Source: Aliarcobacter faecis | GTDB lineage: Bacteria; Campylobacterota; Campylobacteria; Campylobacterales; Arcobacteraceae | DNA: 64,000 bases | Assembly: GCF_013201705.1 (NCBI RefSeq) | Contig: NZ_CP053837.1 | Span: 1,302,001-1,366,000, forward strand | Direction of reading: 5' to 3' | Shown here: piece after piece, positions 27,987 to 36,979 of the stretch | Layout: the number at the start of each line of letters is the position of its first letter | Position numbering within the stretch: the first letter of the stretch is position 1 | Notes under the pieces: model-generated | What the model saw: the letters and a program-made list of their open reading frames with translations, nothing else | The model's database searches: none | What the model was told of the DNA's origin: nothing | Program-made: the position numbers and the translations under genes

Positions 27987-28862
27987 ATGACTCTAAAAGA
28001 ACTACACTTTTTTTATAAATTAAGTGAAAACTCACAGGTTACACAAATTGCTAATGAACTAAATATAAGTCAATCAGCAATCTCACTTGCTATAAAATCA
28101 CTTGAAAATAGTCTAAATGAGCAACTCTTTGATAGAATAGGTAAAAAGCTAATATTAAATGAAAGAGGAAAATATTTTAAAGAGAAAACTCTTCCTTATT
28201 ATCTAGCACTTATAGATGCAACAACAATTTTTAAAGAGAATAAACTAGCTGGGAATATAAAAATAGCTGCTAGTAAAACTATTTCAAACTATATAATGCC
28301 AAATATCTATTATGATTTTCTATCAAAATATAAAGATGTAAAACTTGATATTTCAACTATTAATTCAAGCAAAATTATAGATGAAATATTAAAAGGTGAG
28401 CTTGATATTGGTCTTATTGAAGTAGATACACAAAATAGTAGTTTAGTAAAGGAGAAATTAGCAGATGATGAGTTAATTGTCGTATCAAGCGATGAAAATC
28501 AGCCTAAAAGTGCCTTTATTGATACTATAAAAAAAAGATGGATACTAAGAGAAACAGGAAGTGGAACGAGAGAAATTTTTATGAATAAAATTGGCAATAT
28601 AGCAAAAGAATTAGATATTTTTATGCAACTGCAAGATTTTGAAGAGATAAAAACTATTGTTTTAAATAATAAAGATACAGTAACTAGTTTATCAAAAGTA
28701 ATTGTAAAAAAAGAGTTAGATGAAAAAAAGCTATTTCAAATAGAACTTAAAAATTTGGAACTAAAAAGAGAGTTTTATTTAATCTATCATATAGAAAAAA
28801 ATAAGAACCTACTTTTTGAAACTTTTATAAAATTTTTAAAAGATAAATTTACTTTTAACTAA
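27987..28862 (+). CDS. LysR-family transcriptional regulator (YeiE-like position)
   Basis: A 291-residue LTTR. The N-terminal HTH is FYKLSENSQVTQIANELNIS followed by QSAISLAIKSLENSLNEQLF, and the periplasmic-binding-protein-like effector domain includes GELDIGLIEVD and RETGSGTREIF, the latter typical of the CysB/YeiE/CbbR group. Being divergent from yeiH, it most likely controls that gene. A good AAGGA precedes the ATG. Confidence 0.93.
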   Translation: MTLKELHFFYKLSENSQVTQIANELNISQSAISLAIKSLENSLNEQLFDRIGKKLILNERGKYFKEKTLPYYLALIDATTIFKENKLAGNIKIAASKTISNYIMPNIYYDFLSKYKDVKLDISTINSSKIIDEILKGELDIGLIEVDTQNSSLVKEKLADDELIVVSSDENQPKSAFIDTIKKRWILRETGSGTREIFMNKIGNIAKELDIFMQLQDFEEIKTIVLNNKDTVTSLSKVIVKKELDEKKLFQIELKNLELKREFYLIYHIEKNKNLLFETFIKFLKDKFTFN

Positions 28863-28921
28863 TTTACATACTCTAAATAATAAATAGATACAATACGCCA
28901 AAAATTCAATTAAGGAGAATT

Positions 28922-29659
28922 ATGTCTTATATTTTAAAACTACTATTTCTTACTTTTTTATTTACAAATTCTAGTTTTGCAGCTTTAAAAGAGCTCAATA
29001 AAAATGAAGCCTTAAAACTTGAACAACTAGAACTTCTTAAAAAGAATAGTATAAAAATCAACAAAGCTTTTGATATTGGAAGTTTGTATATGTTGGATAT
29101 TATTGTAAAAGGAAATAAAGATGAAGTTTTCTTAACAAAAGATAAAAACTATCTAATTTCTGGTGTTGTTGTAAATTCAAAAACTGGCTTCCAAATCTCT
29201 GTTCCTGTTGATTTATCTATTTTAAAAAATAAAGAGTCATTTACTTATGGAAATGGAAAAGATGAATATGTACTTTTTACAGATCCTGAGTGTACATACT
29301 GTAAAAAATTTGAGTCATATTTTGCACAAATTAAAGATAAAGTGAAGATAAGAGTATTTTATTTTCCTTTAGATTTTCATGAAAATGCAAAGAATTTAAC
29401 TCTATATATAATGGGACAAAAAACAAATAATCAAAAAATTGATGCTATGTTTGAGTTTAATATTGGAGATGATTTAAGTAAAATTAAAAATATAAAATAC
29501 TCAAAAGCTGAATTAAATAAACTGGAAAAACAACTAGATGAACATATAGATTTAGCTCAAACTTTAAATGTTCAAAGCACTCCTGCACTTTTTGACAAAG
29601 AGGGAAATAGTATTATTTGGGTTGATATGCTTGAAAAATATGGAATAAATGTAGAGTAA
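28922..29659 (+). CDS. Periplasmic DsbC/DsbG-like thiol:disulfide protein
   Basis: A 245-residue exported protein (signal MSYILKLLFLTFLFTNSSFA) with an N-terminal linker/dimerisation region and a C-terminal thioredoxin domain. The active site is LFTDPECTYCKKFESYF (C-T-Y-C) and the cis-Pro is in VQSTPALFDKEG. It probably isomerises or reduces periplasmic disulfides. AAGGAG precedes the ATG. It has its own transcript and converges with the PEBP gene. Confidence 0.88.
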   Translation: MSYILKLLFLTFLFTNSSFAALKELNKNEALKLEQLELLKKNSIKINKAFDIGSLYMLDIIVKGNKDEVFLTKDKNYLISGVVVNSKTGFQISVPVDLSILKNKESFTYGNGKDEYVLFTDPECTYCKKFESYFAQIKDKVKIRVFYFPLDFHENAKNLTLYIMGQKTNNQKIDAMFEFNIGDDLSKIKNIKYSKAELNKLEKQLDEHIDLAQTLNVQSTPALFDKEGNSIIWVDMLEKYGINVE

Positions 29660-29668
29660 TTCAAAATT

Positions 29669-29714
29669 AAATCTACTTTTAAAAACTTTTATAGAGCTTC
29701 TAAAAAGTAGATTT
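29669..29714. terminator. Candidate long-loop terminator between convergent genes
   Basis: AAATCTACTTTT (29669-29680) is complementary to AAAAGTAGATTT (29703-29714) with a 22-base loop, located between the stops of the DsbC-like and PEBP genes. The loop is large, so this is tentative. Confidence 0.4.
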
Positions 29715-29722
29715 TAATAGTT

Positions 29723-30277
29723 CTATCTTCCGTAATACGAAATTAAAGAAGCTTTAGAGATTGTATGAGAATTTAACATATATCCTACAAGTGCAGGATT
29801 TGCATTTTTATCTAAACCTAAAGTTTCAACATCAAGAGCATGAACTGTAAAAATATATCTATGAGCTTTATCTCCAATAGGAGGACAAGCTCCACCAAAA
29901 CCAGTTTTCCCAAAATCTGTCATACTTTGAATAACATCTTTTGCTTCACTATTTCCAAATCCAGCTGGAATTGAAGTTTTATCTTTTGAAATATCAAAAA
30001 TAAGCCAATGCCACCATCCAGAACCTGTTGGTGCATCTGGGTCATAAACTGTAATTGCAAATGATTTAGTCTCTTTTGGAGCATTTTCCCAAGAGAGTTG
30101 TGGTGAAATATTTTCTCCAGTACATCCAAAACCATTAAAAACCTCTTTACTTGTTAATTGCCCTTTTAAAGTAGAACTTTTTAAAGTAAAATTATCTGCA
30201 AACATAAAACTTGCACAACAAACCAAACTTAATAATATTTTTTTACCTGAAAATGGGATTTTATTTTGTTTTATCAT
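29723..30277 (-). CDS. Exported YbhB/YbcL-family (PEBP, Raf kinase inhibitor-like) protein
   Basis: A 184-residue PEBP-fold protein with a signal segment (KKILLSLVCCASFMFA). Motifs are NISPQLSWENAPKETKSFAI, TVYDPDAPTGSGWWHWLIF and the C-terminal GGACPPIGDKAHRYIFTVHA. The ligand pocket residues D-P-D-A-P and G-x-x-H-R are present. Biological role in bacteria is unclear. The AraC-type regulator ends 70 bases upstream on the same strand. Confidence 0.92.
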   Translation of the reverse strand: MIKQNKIPFSGKKILLSLVCCASFMFADNFTLKSSTLKGQLTSKEVFNGFGCTGENISPQLSWENAPKETKSFAITVYDPDAPTGSGWWHWLIFDISKDKTSIPAGFGNSEAKDVIQSMTDFGKTGFGGACPPIGDKAHRYIFTVHALDVETLGLDKNANPALVGYMLNSHTISKASLISYYGR

Positions 30278-30346
30278 TTTAACTCCTTTTATTTGTAATA
30301 TTATATTAAATCTTAAAAATTAATTCTATTAGAAAATGTTCATATT

Positions 30347-31156
30347 TTATTGTTTTTTATTTTTTAACTGTTTAGGAGTAAAGTTATATCTATTTTTAAA
30401 AGTTTGTATAAACCATGATATATTTTCAAATCCACTCATATAGCAAACTTCTGTTACATTATAATTTGTTGTTTCCAATAATAGCTTTGCTCTTTCAAAT
30501 CTTTTTTCATTTTGCCACTTTTTTGGTGTTATTCCAAAAATAGTTTTAAATCTATTTCTAAAAGCTAAATCTGTCATATTAAACTCTTTTGCAAATAATA
30601 GAATATTTTTATCATACATAAACTCTTTTTCTATCTTAATTTTAAAAAAATATTGATTACAAATTGAAGATAAAAATATTTTAAAATACTCTTTTGAATC
30701 AGATTCTAATATATTAAAAAAGAGCTCTTCTAATTTTAACTTTATCATAGACTCTTTATTTGATGAGTCTACTTCTAAATAAGATAAAATCGAAGATTGA
30801 AATATTTCAAAAATAGATGTTTTTTTAATCTTAAAATAGTTATTATCAAACGAAGATATTTCATCAAAATCTAAATTATATTTTTTAATAAAATCTAAAA
30901 GAATAGTATCATCATACATAAAAAGTATAGATTCAAAATATTCATCTAACATTTCACTCATAACATAGTTTCCACTTTTTAAAAAAAGTACATCACTAGA
31001 ATTTACAACAATTTTTTCATCTTTTAAATGTAAAACTTTATTGCCTTTTACAACAAAGATTAAAATATTTGTAGATATAAAAACTTCTCTTTTAGGCTGT
31101 TTATTATATTGTCTATATTGATAAATTGATAAAGTTTCTAAAAAATTTTCTACCAA
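30347..31156 (-). CDS. AraC-family transcriptional regulator
   Basis: A 269-residue regulator. The N-terminal 160 residues are a cupin-like sensor domain of the ExsA type (ILIFVVKGNKVLHLKDEKIV). The C-terminal double HTH has KEFNMTDLAFRNRFKTIFGI, TPKKWQNEKRFERAKLLLET and VCYMSGFENISWFIQTFKNR. It lies on the same strand as and upstream of the PEBP gene, its most likely target or partner. Confidence 0.92.
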   Translation of the reverse strand: MVENFLETLSIYQYRQYNKQPKREVFISTNILIFVVKGNKVLHLKDEKIVVNSSDVLFLKSGNYVMSEMLDEYFESILFMYDDTILLDFIKKYNLDFDEISSFDNNYFKIKKTSIFEIFQSSILSYLEVDSSNKESMIKLKLEELFFNILESDSKEYFKIFLSSICNQYFFKIKIEKEFMYDKNILLFAKEFNMTDLAFRNRFKTIFGITPKKWQNEKRFERAKLLLETTNYNVTEVCYMSGFENISWFIQTFKNRYNFTPKQLKNKKQ

Positions 31157-31225
31157 ATCGCTCTTCCTTTTGCCTTATTTCACTATAAAGTAATAATTGT
31201 AGCAAAAGTTAATAATAAATATATT

Positions 31226-32371
31226 TTAATTATTTCTAAATATATATCTAAAAGTTGAACCAACATTCTCTTTAGATTCAACTTCTATTTTAATTTTATT
31301 CTTTTTACAAATATTTTTTACAATACTAAGCCCTATTCCAAAACCACCAGTTATATTATCTCCTCTATAATATCTCTCAAAAATAGTGCTTGTATCCTTT
31401 ATTCCAACTCCTTCATCTTTAAAAGATAGTTTAAACTCATTCTGCTCTTTTTGTAAACTCACATATATATTTGAGTCATTTTTTGAGTATTTTATGGCAT
31501 TTGACAAGTTATTATCAACTAATCTATAAAGCTCTATTTCATTAAAATTTATCTCTATATTACTTTCAATATTTTTATGAAAAAGAATATTCCTGCTCAT
31601 AGCTAAATCATTGAAAAACTCTACCCTTTTTTCCAAGAATAGTGAAAAATCAATAACTGCTTTTATCTCTTTTACCTCATGTTGTTGCATATAATACTCT
31701 AAATCTTCATAGATAATTGTCATATTCTTTAGTGCTGATTTTACTCTTAAAATATTTTTATCATTTTTTAGTCTCATTGATAAAATATCAATATTTATTC
31801 TTGCAACTCCAATAGGAGTTTTTAGTTCATGCATAGCATCTTTTAAAAATTCATCTAAATAGATATTTAACTTTTTATATGGTTCAATGCTTTGTTTTAT
31901 TACAAAAAATGAGAGTAAAAAGATGAAAAAACTTACGATTAAAAGAAGAATTAAAGCATTATAAATAACTTCACTATAATCAATATTTTTGCAAACAATC
32001 AAAAAAGAAGCACCCAAAATATTTGAAGATAGATACTCTTTATAACAAAACTTATCATTAAAACTTTGAAAATCTTCATCAAAAAGTTCTAAAGGAGTAT
32101 TTGAGTGAAAAATCTCTTTTTTATTTTCATCAAAAATACTAGAAAAAAAGATATTTGAGCGTGGATAATAAAAGATATCCTTATTTTGTTTTTCAAAATT
32201 TTCTATTATTGAAGCAACTTGATTTGCATAATTTTGTAAATCAAGTTTATCTTTTATATTTTGATTTTTTATTGTTGCATCTATATAAAAATATATAGGA
32301 ATAAAAGCTATAAGAAGACTAATTGTAACTTGTATTACAACATACTTTAACTCAAGTTTATTGTTTATCAA
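31226..32371 (-). CDS. Membrane sensor histidine kinase of the tsdA-linked two-component system
   Basis: A 381-residue kinase: TM1 about 12-30, a periplasmic region of roughly 105 residues, TM2 about 133-158, then HisKA with the phospho-His in DAMHELKTPIGVARI, an N box (LVDNNLSNAIKYSKN), G1 (KDEGVGIKDT) and G2 (GGFGIGLSIVKNI). It overlaps the response regulator end by 14 bases and is the last of four genes starting with the cytochrome. It probably acts with the separate periplasmic sensor two genes upstream. Confidence 0.93.
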   Translation of the reverse strand: MINNKLELKYVVIQVTISLLIAFIPIYFYIDATIKNQNIKDKLDLQNYANQVASIIENFEKQNKDIFYYPRSNIFFSSIFDENKKEIFHSNTPLELFDEDFQSFNDKFCYKEYLSSNILGASFLIVCKNIDYSEVIYNALILLLIVSFFIFLLSFFVIKQSIEPYKKLNIYLDEFLKDAMHELKTPIGVARINIDILSMRLKNDKNILRVKSALKNMTIIYEDLEYYMQQHEVKEIKAVIDFSLFLEKRVEFFNDLAMSRNILFHKNIESNIEINFNEIELYRLVDNNLSNAIKYSKNDSNIYVSLQKEQNEFKLSFKDEGVGIKDTSTIFERYYRGDNITGGFGIGLSIVKNICKKNKIKIEVESKENVGSTFRYIFRNN

Positions 32372-33020
32372 TCTTATATCCTAAAAATCTCTTAGTTTTT
32401 ATAAAATCTTTATTTGTCTTTTCTCGAACTCTCTTAATACACATTCTTATATCTGCATATGAAATATCTTTGTTTTCCCAAACATTTTCATGTAAACTCT
32501 CAATAGATACAAAAAAACCACGATTTTGTACTAAAAAAGCTACAAGTTCAAGCTCTTTTGAACTAAGTTCTATAATAATATTATCCTTATACAAAAGAGA
32601 TTTTTTTATACTATATTTAAAACCAAAATCAAGCACAATTGCATCATCACTTGTTTGAAAACAATTTTTTATTTGTTGCTCTATTCTATGTTTTAACTCT
32701 ATCATATCAAATGGCTTTCTTATATAATCATTACACCCTAACTCATATCCTCGACTTAAATTTTTTATATCTGTAAGTGAAGTTAAAATAATAATTGGAG
32801 TATCAATAGAAGCCTCTCTAACATATTTTACAAGTTCAAAACCATCCATTTTAGGAACTCTAATATCAAGTAAAAGTAAATCATATTTTTTATCAAAGAT
32901 TGCATTTAAAGCATCTTCACCATTATCAAAATCATCAACTATAAAATCTAACTCCTCTAAAAACTCTTTTATAGAAATTTTATATAAATAGTCATCTTCC
33001 AGTAACAATATCTTTATCAT
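32358..33020 (-). CDS. OmpR-family response regulator
   Basis: A 220-residue regulator with receiver acidic pocket Glu8-Asp9-Asp10 and phospho-Asp52 in LLLLDIRVPKMDGFELV, then the conserved Thr/Lys region (IILTSLTD, DYIRKPF). The C-terminal winged helix contains IELSSKELELVAFLVQNRGF and DIRMCIKRVREKTN. It overlaps the sensor gene by four bases and the kinase by 14. Probably controls the tsdA operon. Confidence 0.94.
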   Translation of the reverse strand: MIKILLLEDDYLYKISIKEFLEELDFIVDDFDNGEDALNAIFDKKYDLLLLDIRVPKMDGFELVKYVREASIDTPIIILTSLTDIKNLSRGYELGCNDYIRKPFDMIELKHRIEQQIKNCFQTSDDAIVLDFGFKYSIKKSLLYKDNIIIELSSKELELVAFLVQNRGFFVSIESLHENVWENKDISYADIRMCIKRVREKTNKDFIKTKRFLGYKIDKQ

Positions 33021-33961
33021 CTAATTATTATCTCTTTTTTTGAAATATCTTTATCATTTCTCTTTTCACTTTTGATATTTATCTGTCCAAAATAGTCATA
33101 ATTTGGTAAATATCTAAAATTATTTATATTTTTATCAAAACAGATAAGTAAAATTCCAACACTACCATTTTCAAATCTTCCTAAAGGAAGTTGAGTAAAT
33201 ACTCTATCTTTTGTTTCATAATAAAAACTCTCTTTTTTAAGATAGTTTGGATTTTTTAATAAAATATCAAATAAATTTTTACTAAAACTATTTTCTAAAA
33301 TCACATAATTTTCTAACTCCATACTATTTTTGTGGTATGTTGCTATATTCAAATAGTTTTTCTCAAGTAAAACTATGGAGTCAATTCCCAAAACTTTTAA
33401 CCTACTTACAAGAGGGTTAAAATCAACTATTACTTCAATAGAACCTATAAAAGAGTTTTTACTATTATAAACTGGTGCAATAGCTTTTATATTAAATCTT
33501 TTTCCTAACTCACTTGAAACATAAGGTTTATTTGTATTTTTTACTTTTACAAGCCCTTCTCTAAAACTTTCAAGTTTTAACCCAAAATCTTTATCTTCCC
33601 AACTTCTTGTAAAAACTTCTAAATCTTTTGTATGAATTTGTATATCAATACTATTTTTTGTATATGTTTTTATAATATTTAAAAGTTTTAAAAGCTCTTT
33701 TTTTAGCTCTATATGGTTATTCTCTTCTAAGTTTTTGATAATATCTTGATTTTTTGAGAACATTAAAGCTAAAGATAAAGCTTGATTTTTCTGATTTTCT
33801 AACTCATTTTGTACAATTTGCACTTGATTTGATACAAAAATATCAAGATACTTTTTGTCTAAAATATTGTTATATTTATATAAAAAATATAAAATAATAG
33901 TTATTAGAATAATAAATAGAGTAAATATCTTTTTGTAAGTTTTTATAAAAGGGAGTATCAT
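33017..33961 (-). CDS. Stand-alone membrane-anchored periplasmic Cache-like sensor protein
   Basis: A 314-residue protein with a single N-terminal helix (about 10-30) and then an entirely periplasmic double-Cache-like region: DIQIHTKDLEVFTRSWEDKD, then KAIAPVYNSKNSFIGSIEVI. There is no second membrane helix and no kinase, cyclase or chemotaxis output domain. The same F-x-R-S-W core occurs in the HD-GYP sensor at 11880-13826. It sits 15 bases after the cytochrome and overlaps the response regulator, so it is best read as an accessory ligand sensor for the adjoining histidine kinase. Confidence 0.85.
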   Translation of the reverse strand: MILPFIKTYKKIFTLFIILITIILYFLYKYNNILDKKYLDIFVSNQVQIVQNELENQKNQALSLALMFSKNQDIIKNLEENNHIELKKELLKLLNIIKTYTKNSIDIQIHTKDLEVFTRSWEDKDFGLKLESFREGLVKVKNTNKPYVSSELGKRFNIKAIAPVYNSKNSFIGSIEVIVDFNPLVSRLKVLGIDSIVLLEKNYLNIATYHKNSMELENYVILENSFSKNLFDILLKNPNYLKKESFYYETKDRVFTQLPLGRFENGSVGILLICFDKNINNFRYLPNYDYFGQINIKSEKRNDKDISKKEIIIR

Positions 33962-33976
33962 AAAGATACTCCTATT

Positions 33977-34975
33977 TTATTTGTTAGTTTTGATAAATTG
34001 TCCAAATGGTCCAGTTCTTCTTTCAATTGAATCTTTCCCTTCTATATAAACATCAGGAGCTTTTACAGCTTCATCTGGAAAATCTTTATCTCTATTTGCT
34101 TTTTCAGGTCTATTATGCTCATCTAAGTTCATATAAACAGCAACATTGTAAGCTTCTTCATCTGTTAAAATTGGATTTTCGTGTGTCGCACCTAAAGGCA
34201 TATTTGCTTTAATAAAATCCATTGCTTTTAAAGTTCTATACATTCCTGCACCTTTATTATAACTATCTTTCCCCCATAATGGTGGATATAAATAGCCATT
34301 AGCAAGACCTTCATTTTTAACACCTTCTCCATTTGCTCCATGACAAGAAGCACATTGAGTATCATACACAACTTTCCCTTTAACTGGATCTGCTTTCGTT
34401 GTTTGTATCATTTTTCTATTAACTTCAAATAAACTTGTTCCTTCCACTTTTGCACCTACAGGAACACCTTGACTTAACCAATAGATATAAGCTTCCATAG
34501 CTTTCATCTCTTTACTATCAAGTGGAAGTGCTTTTCCATTCATACTTCTTTCCATACAACCATTTACTCTATCAGCTAAAGTTCCAATACTATTCTCTCT
34601 TGGTCTATACTGAGGAAATGTAGAATGAAGTCCAACAAATGGTGCTGCATAAGTTTTTGTTGCAGCATCTAAGTGACAACTTTGACATGAAAGGTTATTC
34701 CCAGCATATCTCATCTTTTCATCTGCTACTTCAGGACCAATATATTTGTAAGTATGAACTACTAACTCTTTTCCATATTTAATTAAATCTCCAAATTGGT
34801 TATTTGGAATAGTGCTTTCATCTGGAACTTTGTACTCTACTTTAGCACCTTCATATTTATATCCTATATCATTTCTCTCTTTGATAAGTTTTTTATCAAA
34901 CTTAACAACTTCAGAAGCAAATAGTGAACCAATAGCCAATGTAGACAATGCCACAACAGTTACAATCTTTTTCAT
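33977..34975 (-). CDS. tsdA: Periplasmic dihaem cytochrome c, thiosulfate dehydrogenase TsdA
   Basis: A 332-residue exported protein (signal MKKIVTVVALSTLAIGSLFA). Haem 1 binds at C97-Q-S-C-H101 and haem 2 at C208-A-S-C-H212. Cys140 in RVNGCMERSMNGKAL fits the TsdA-specific axial Cys ligand of haem 1, and Met259 in KANMPLG fits the axial ligand of haem 2. TsdA interconverts thiosulfate and tetrathionate; in Campylobacter it works mainly as a tetrathionate reductase. AGGAGG precedes the ATG. First gene of an operon with a sensor and a two-component system. Confidence 0.88.
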   Translation of the reverse strand: MKKIVTVVALSTLAIGSLFASEVVKFDKKLIKERNDIGYKYEGAKVEYKVPDESTIPNNQFGDLIKYGKELVVHTYKYIGPEVADEKMRYAGNNLSCQSCHLDAATKTYAAPFVGLHSTFPQYRPRENSIGTLADRVNGCMERSMNGKALPLDSKEMKAMEAYIYWLSQGVPVGAKVEGTSLFEVNRKMIQTTKADPVKGKVVYDTQCASCHGANGEGVKNEGLANGYLYPPLWGKDSYNKGAGMYRTLKAMDFIKANMPLGATHENPILTDEEAYNVAVYMNLDEHNRPEKANRDKDFPDEAVKAPDVYIEGKDSIERRTGPFGQFIKTNK

Positions 34976-35068
34976 AAATAATTCCTCCTACTATTTATAT
35001 TAGAAAACTATACCTATTGTAGATAACTCGAATGTAACAAAAATCATACAAAACATAAAATCTTTATA

Positions 35069-35953
35069 TCAAGATTTTTGCCTTAAAATAATAATTGTTG
35101 CAATTGCTGATAATAAAATTCCTATAAAAACTCCAAAAGAGACAGTTTGCCCTTCAAATAAAAACATTATTATCACAACTATTGCTGGGCTAAGATATAT
35201 ATATGCCATAACTTTCTTAGGTCCTAAAATATGTGTTGCTTTTTGATATAAGAAAAGAGTTATTATAGTTGTTCCAATTACTAAATAAAGTAAATAATAG
35301 AAATAGTTTAGCTCTATTTTATCCCAATTATATGGTATATTTAAGATCTGCATAGTTAAGCTCATCCAAATAATCCCACCCAAAAGTGTAGCAAAAACCA
35401 AAACTAATAATTCATCTTTTTTACTATATAAAAGCTTTATAAATATTGGATATAAAGCCATAGATAAAGAAGCTATTAAAAATATAATATCACCTCTATT
35501 TAAGCTTAGAGTTAAAAATAGATTAAAATCAGCCTGAAATACAACTATACAAGTTGAAATTATCCCTAAAATATAGATAAATATCTGTTTTAAAGCAATT
35601 TTCTCTTTAAAGAAAAATATACATAAAATTGCAGTCATCAAAGGAACCAAAGTATATATTGCACCTGTATTTAAAACAGTAGTATATTCCAAGGCTTTTA
35701 GCATACCAATAAAATATAAAGTATAAACAAGACTTACAATCATAGCTTTTGGAACTATTTTAAATAGTTGTTGTAATCTAGTTTTATTAAAAATAATAAC
35801 TGGAGATAGAAAAAGTAAAGATAATACAAATCTATACAAAGTTAAAGATATTGGATCAATTATACTTGATAATTTTTGAGAAGCCAAAAACGAACCTGCG
35901 ATTAATATAGTTGCAACTAATATCATAATATGAGCTTTTATATTTTCATTCAA
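35069..35953 (-). CDS. EamA/DMT-family transporter
   Basis: A 294-residue protein with ten predicted helices in two EamA repeats. Motifs are PISLTLYRFVLSLLFLSPVI, LEYTTVLNTGAIYTLVPLMT and, in the second half, GPKKVMAYIYLSPAIVVIIM. The family exports amino acids, purines and other metabolites. The RNase H-like gene precedes it on the same strand by 11 bases, so the two are likely cotranscribed. The substrate is unknown. Confidence 0.92.
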   Translation of the reverse strand: MNENIKAHIMILVATILIAGSFLASQKLSSIIDPISLTLYRFVLSLLFLSPVIIFNKTRLQQLFKIVPKAMIVSLVYTLYFIGMLKALEYTTVLNTGAIYTLVPLMTAILCIFFFKEKIALKQIFIYILGIISTCIVVFQADFNLFLTLSLNRGDIIFLIASLSMALYPIFIKLLYSKKDELLVLVFATLLGGIIWMSLTMQILNIPYNWDKIELNYFYYLLYLVIGTTIITLFLYQKATHILGPKKVMAYIYLSPAIVVIIMFLFEGQTVSFGVFIGILLSAIATIIILRQKS

Positions 35954-35964
35954 AAAAAATCCTT

Positions 35965-36489
35965 TTAATATTCATTTGTATCTTTGATTTTATCAAATTT
36001 GAAATAAACTCTTAGTGCACTTCTTGAAGCTTTATCTACAAGATTGAAAATATTATCTATCTCATTTTTAAGAGCTGTTTTTTTATGTCCCTTTACTTTT
36101 ATAAAAGTTATATTTAGTTTATCTGTTTTATCAAAAAACTCTTTATACAAATCATAATTATTTATTAATTTCCCATTTTTTGAATGATAATTATTATTTT
36201 CTAATCTCTCTTTTCTATTTTGTAAAGAGATTATATTTTGACAATCTGTATAAACTTCAATTAAAAAATTAGAAATATCTTTTTTCTCTTTTTCTAGCTC
36301 CTCTAAAGCCCAAAGAAAAGATTGAAGTTCTAATTTAGTTGAACTAGTATTCTCAAATTTTTTAATTTTTATACTACTTTTTAAAATATCTAAAGATATT
36401 TTTTTATCATTTTTTTGTAAAAAAGTAGCAAAACCTATCTTATTTTGAGGGTTTACACTTGAATCTGTGAATAATTCTATTTTTTCCAT
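35965..36489 (-). CDS. RNase H-like fold protein
   Basis: A 174-residue protein with the RNase HI layout: Asp8 in MEKIELFTDSSVNPQNKIGF, a Glu in SSTKLELQSFLWALEEL, an Asp in EVYTDCQNII, the HTH-like basic region ITFIKVKGHKK and a final Asp in NLVDKASRSALR. All four carboxylates of the DEDD centre seem present, so RNA:DNA hybrid cleavage is plausible. It differs from standard RnhA in the loops and may not be the housekeeping enzyme. Confidence 0.8.
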   Translation of the reverse strand: MEKIELFTDSSVNPQNKIGFATFLQKNDKKISLDILKSSIKIKKFENTSSTKLELQSFLWALEELEKEKKDISNFLIEVYTDCQNIISLQNRKERLENNNYHSKNGKLINNYDLYKEFFDKTDKLNITFIKVKGHKKTALKNEIDNIFNLVDKASRSALRVYFKFDKIKDTNEY

Positions 36490-36572
36490 AATTAAACTAT
36501 CTTTTTAGTTAATCTATTTTTATTCCATTTTAACATACTTTATTCAATTTTGCTTTTTTATCTTTTTATTGT

Positions 36573-36578
36573 TAAAAT
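36573..36578 (+). promoter_or_regulatory. Candidate -10 box of the guanidine riboswitch transcript
   Basis: TAAAAT 12 bases before the first riboswitch hairpin, which places the transcription start a few bases ahead of the aptamer. Confidence 0.4.
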
Positions 36579-36590
36579 ATTTCCAATAAA

Positions 36591-36631
36591 GCTGGGACGA
36601 CCCAGCCTCTTTACTCATAGAGGACGGCCTC
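36591..36631 (+). promoter_or_regulatory. Guanidine-II (mini-ykkC) riboswitch
   Basis: Two small hairpins with ACGR loops: GCTGGGACGACCCAGC (36591-36606) and GAGGACGGCCTC (36620-36631), joined by 13 bases. Tandem hairpins with ACGA and ACGG in the loops define mini-ykkC. The downstream gene is an SMR guanidinium exporter, the classic target. Guanidine binding lets the loops pair with each other and exposes the ribosome site (AAAGGA at 36643-36648), turning translation on. Confidence 0.93.
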
Positions 36632-36654
36632 AATTTTAAAATAAAGGATTTTTT

Positions 36655-36972
36655 ATGAGTTGGGGAATATTAATTTTAGCTGGAATTTTTGAAATTTTTT
36701 GGGCTACTGGTTTAAAGTACAGTGAAGGTTTTACAAAACTGACGCCAAGTATTGTTACTATTGTAACTATGTCAATTAGTTTTTATCTGTTAAGCTTATC
36801 TTTAAAATCTCTCCCTTTAGGTACTGCTTACGCTGTTTGGGTTGGAATTGGAACAATAGGAACTGTAATTGCAGGAATATTTCTTTTTAATGAGTCTATA
36901 AATTTGATTAGATTAATTAGTATTATACTAATACTATTAGGGATTATTGGACTTAAAATTACTACAAATTAG
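36655..36972 (+). CDS. gdx: SMR-family guanidinium exporter (Gdx/SugE)
   Basis: A 105-residue four-helix small multidrug resistance protein working as a dual-topology dimer. The proton/substrate-coupling Glu13 is in GIFEIFWATGLKYSEGFTKL, and the Gdx-type run LPLGTAYAVWVGIGTIGT follows in helix 3. These, plus the guanidine-II riboswitch ahead of it, separate it from EmrE-type polyspecific pumps. It exports guanidinium in exchange for protons. The ABC ATPase gene begins seven bases later and probably shares the switch-controlled transcript. Confidence 0.94.
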   Translation: MSWGILILAGIFEIFWATGLKYSEGFTKLTPSIVTIVTMSISFYLLSLSLKSLPLGTAYAVWVGIGTIGTVIAGIFLFNESINLIRLISIILILLGIIGLKITTN

Positions 36973-36979
36973 GAAAAAT

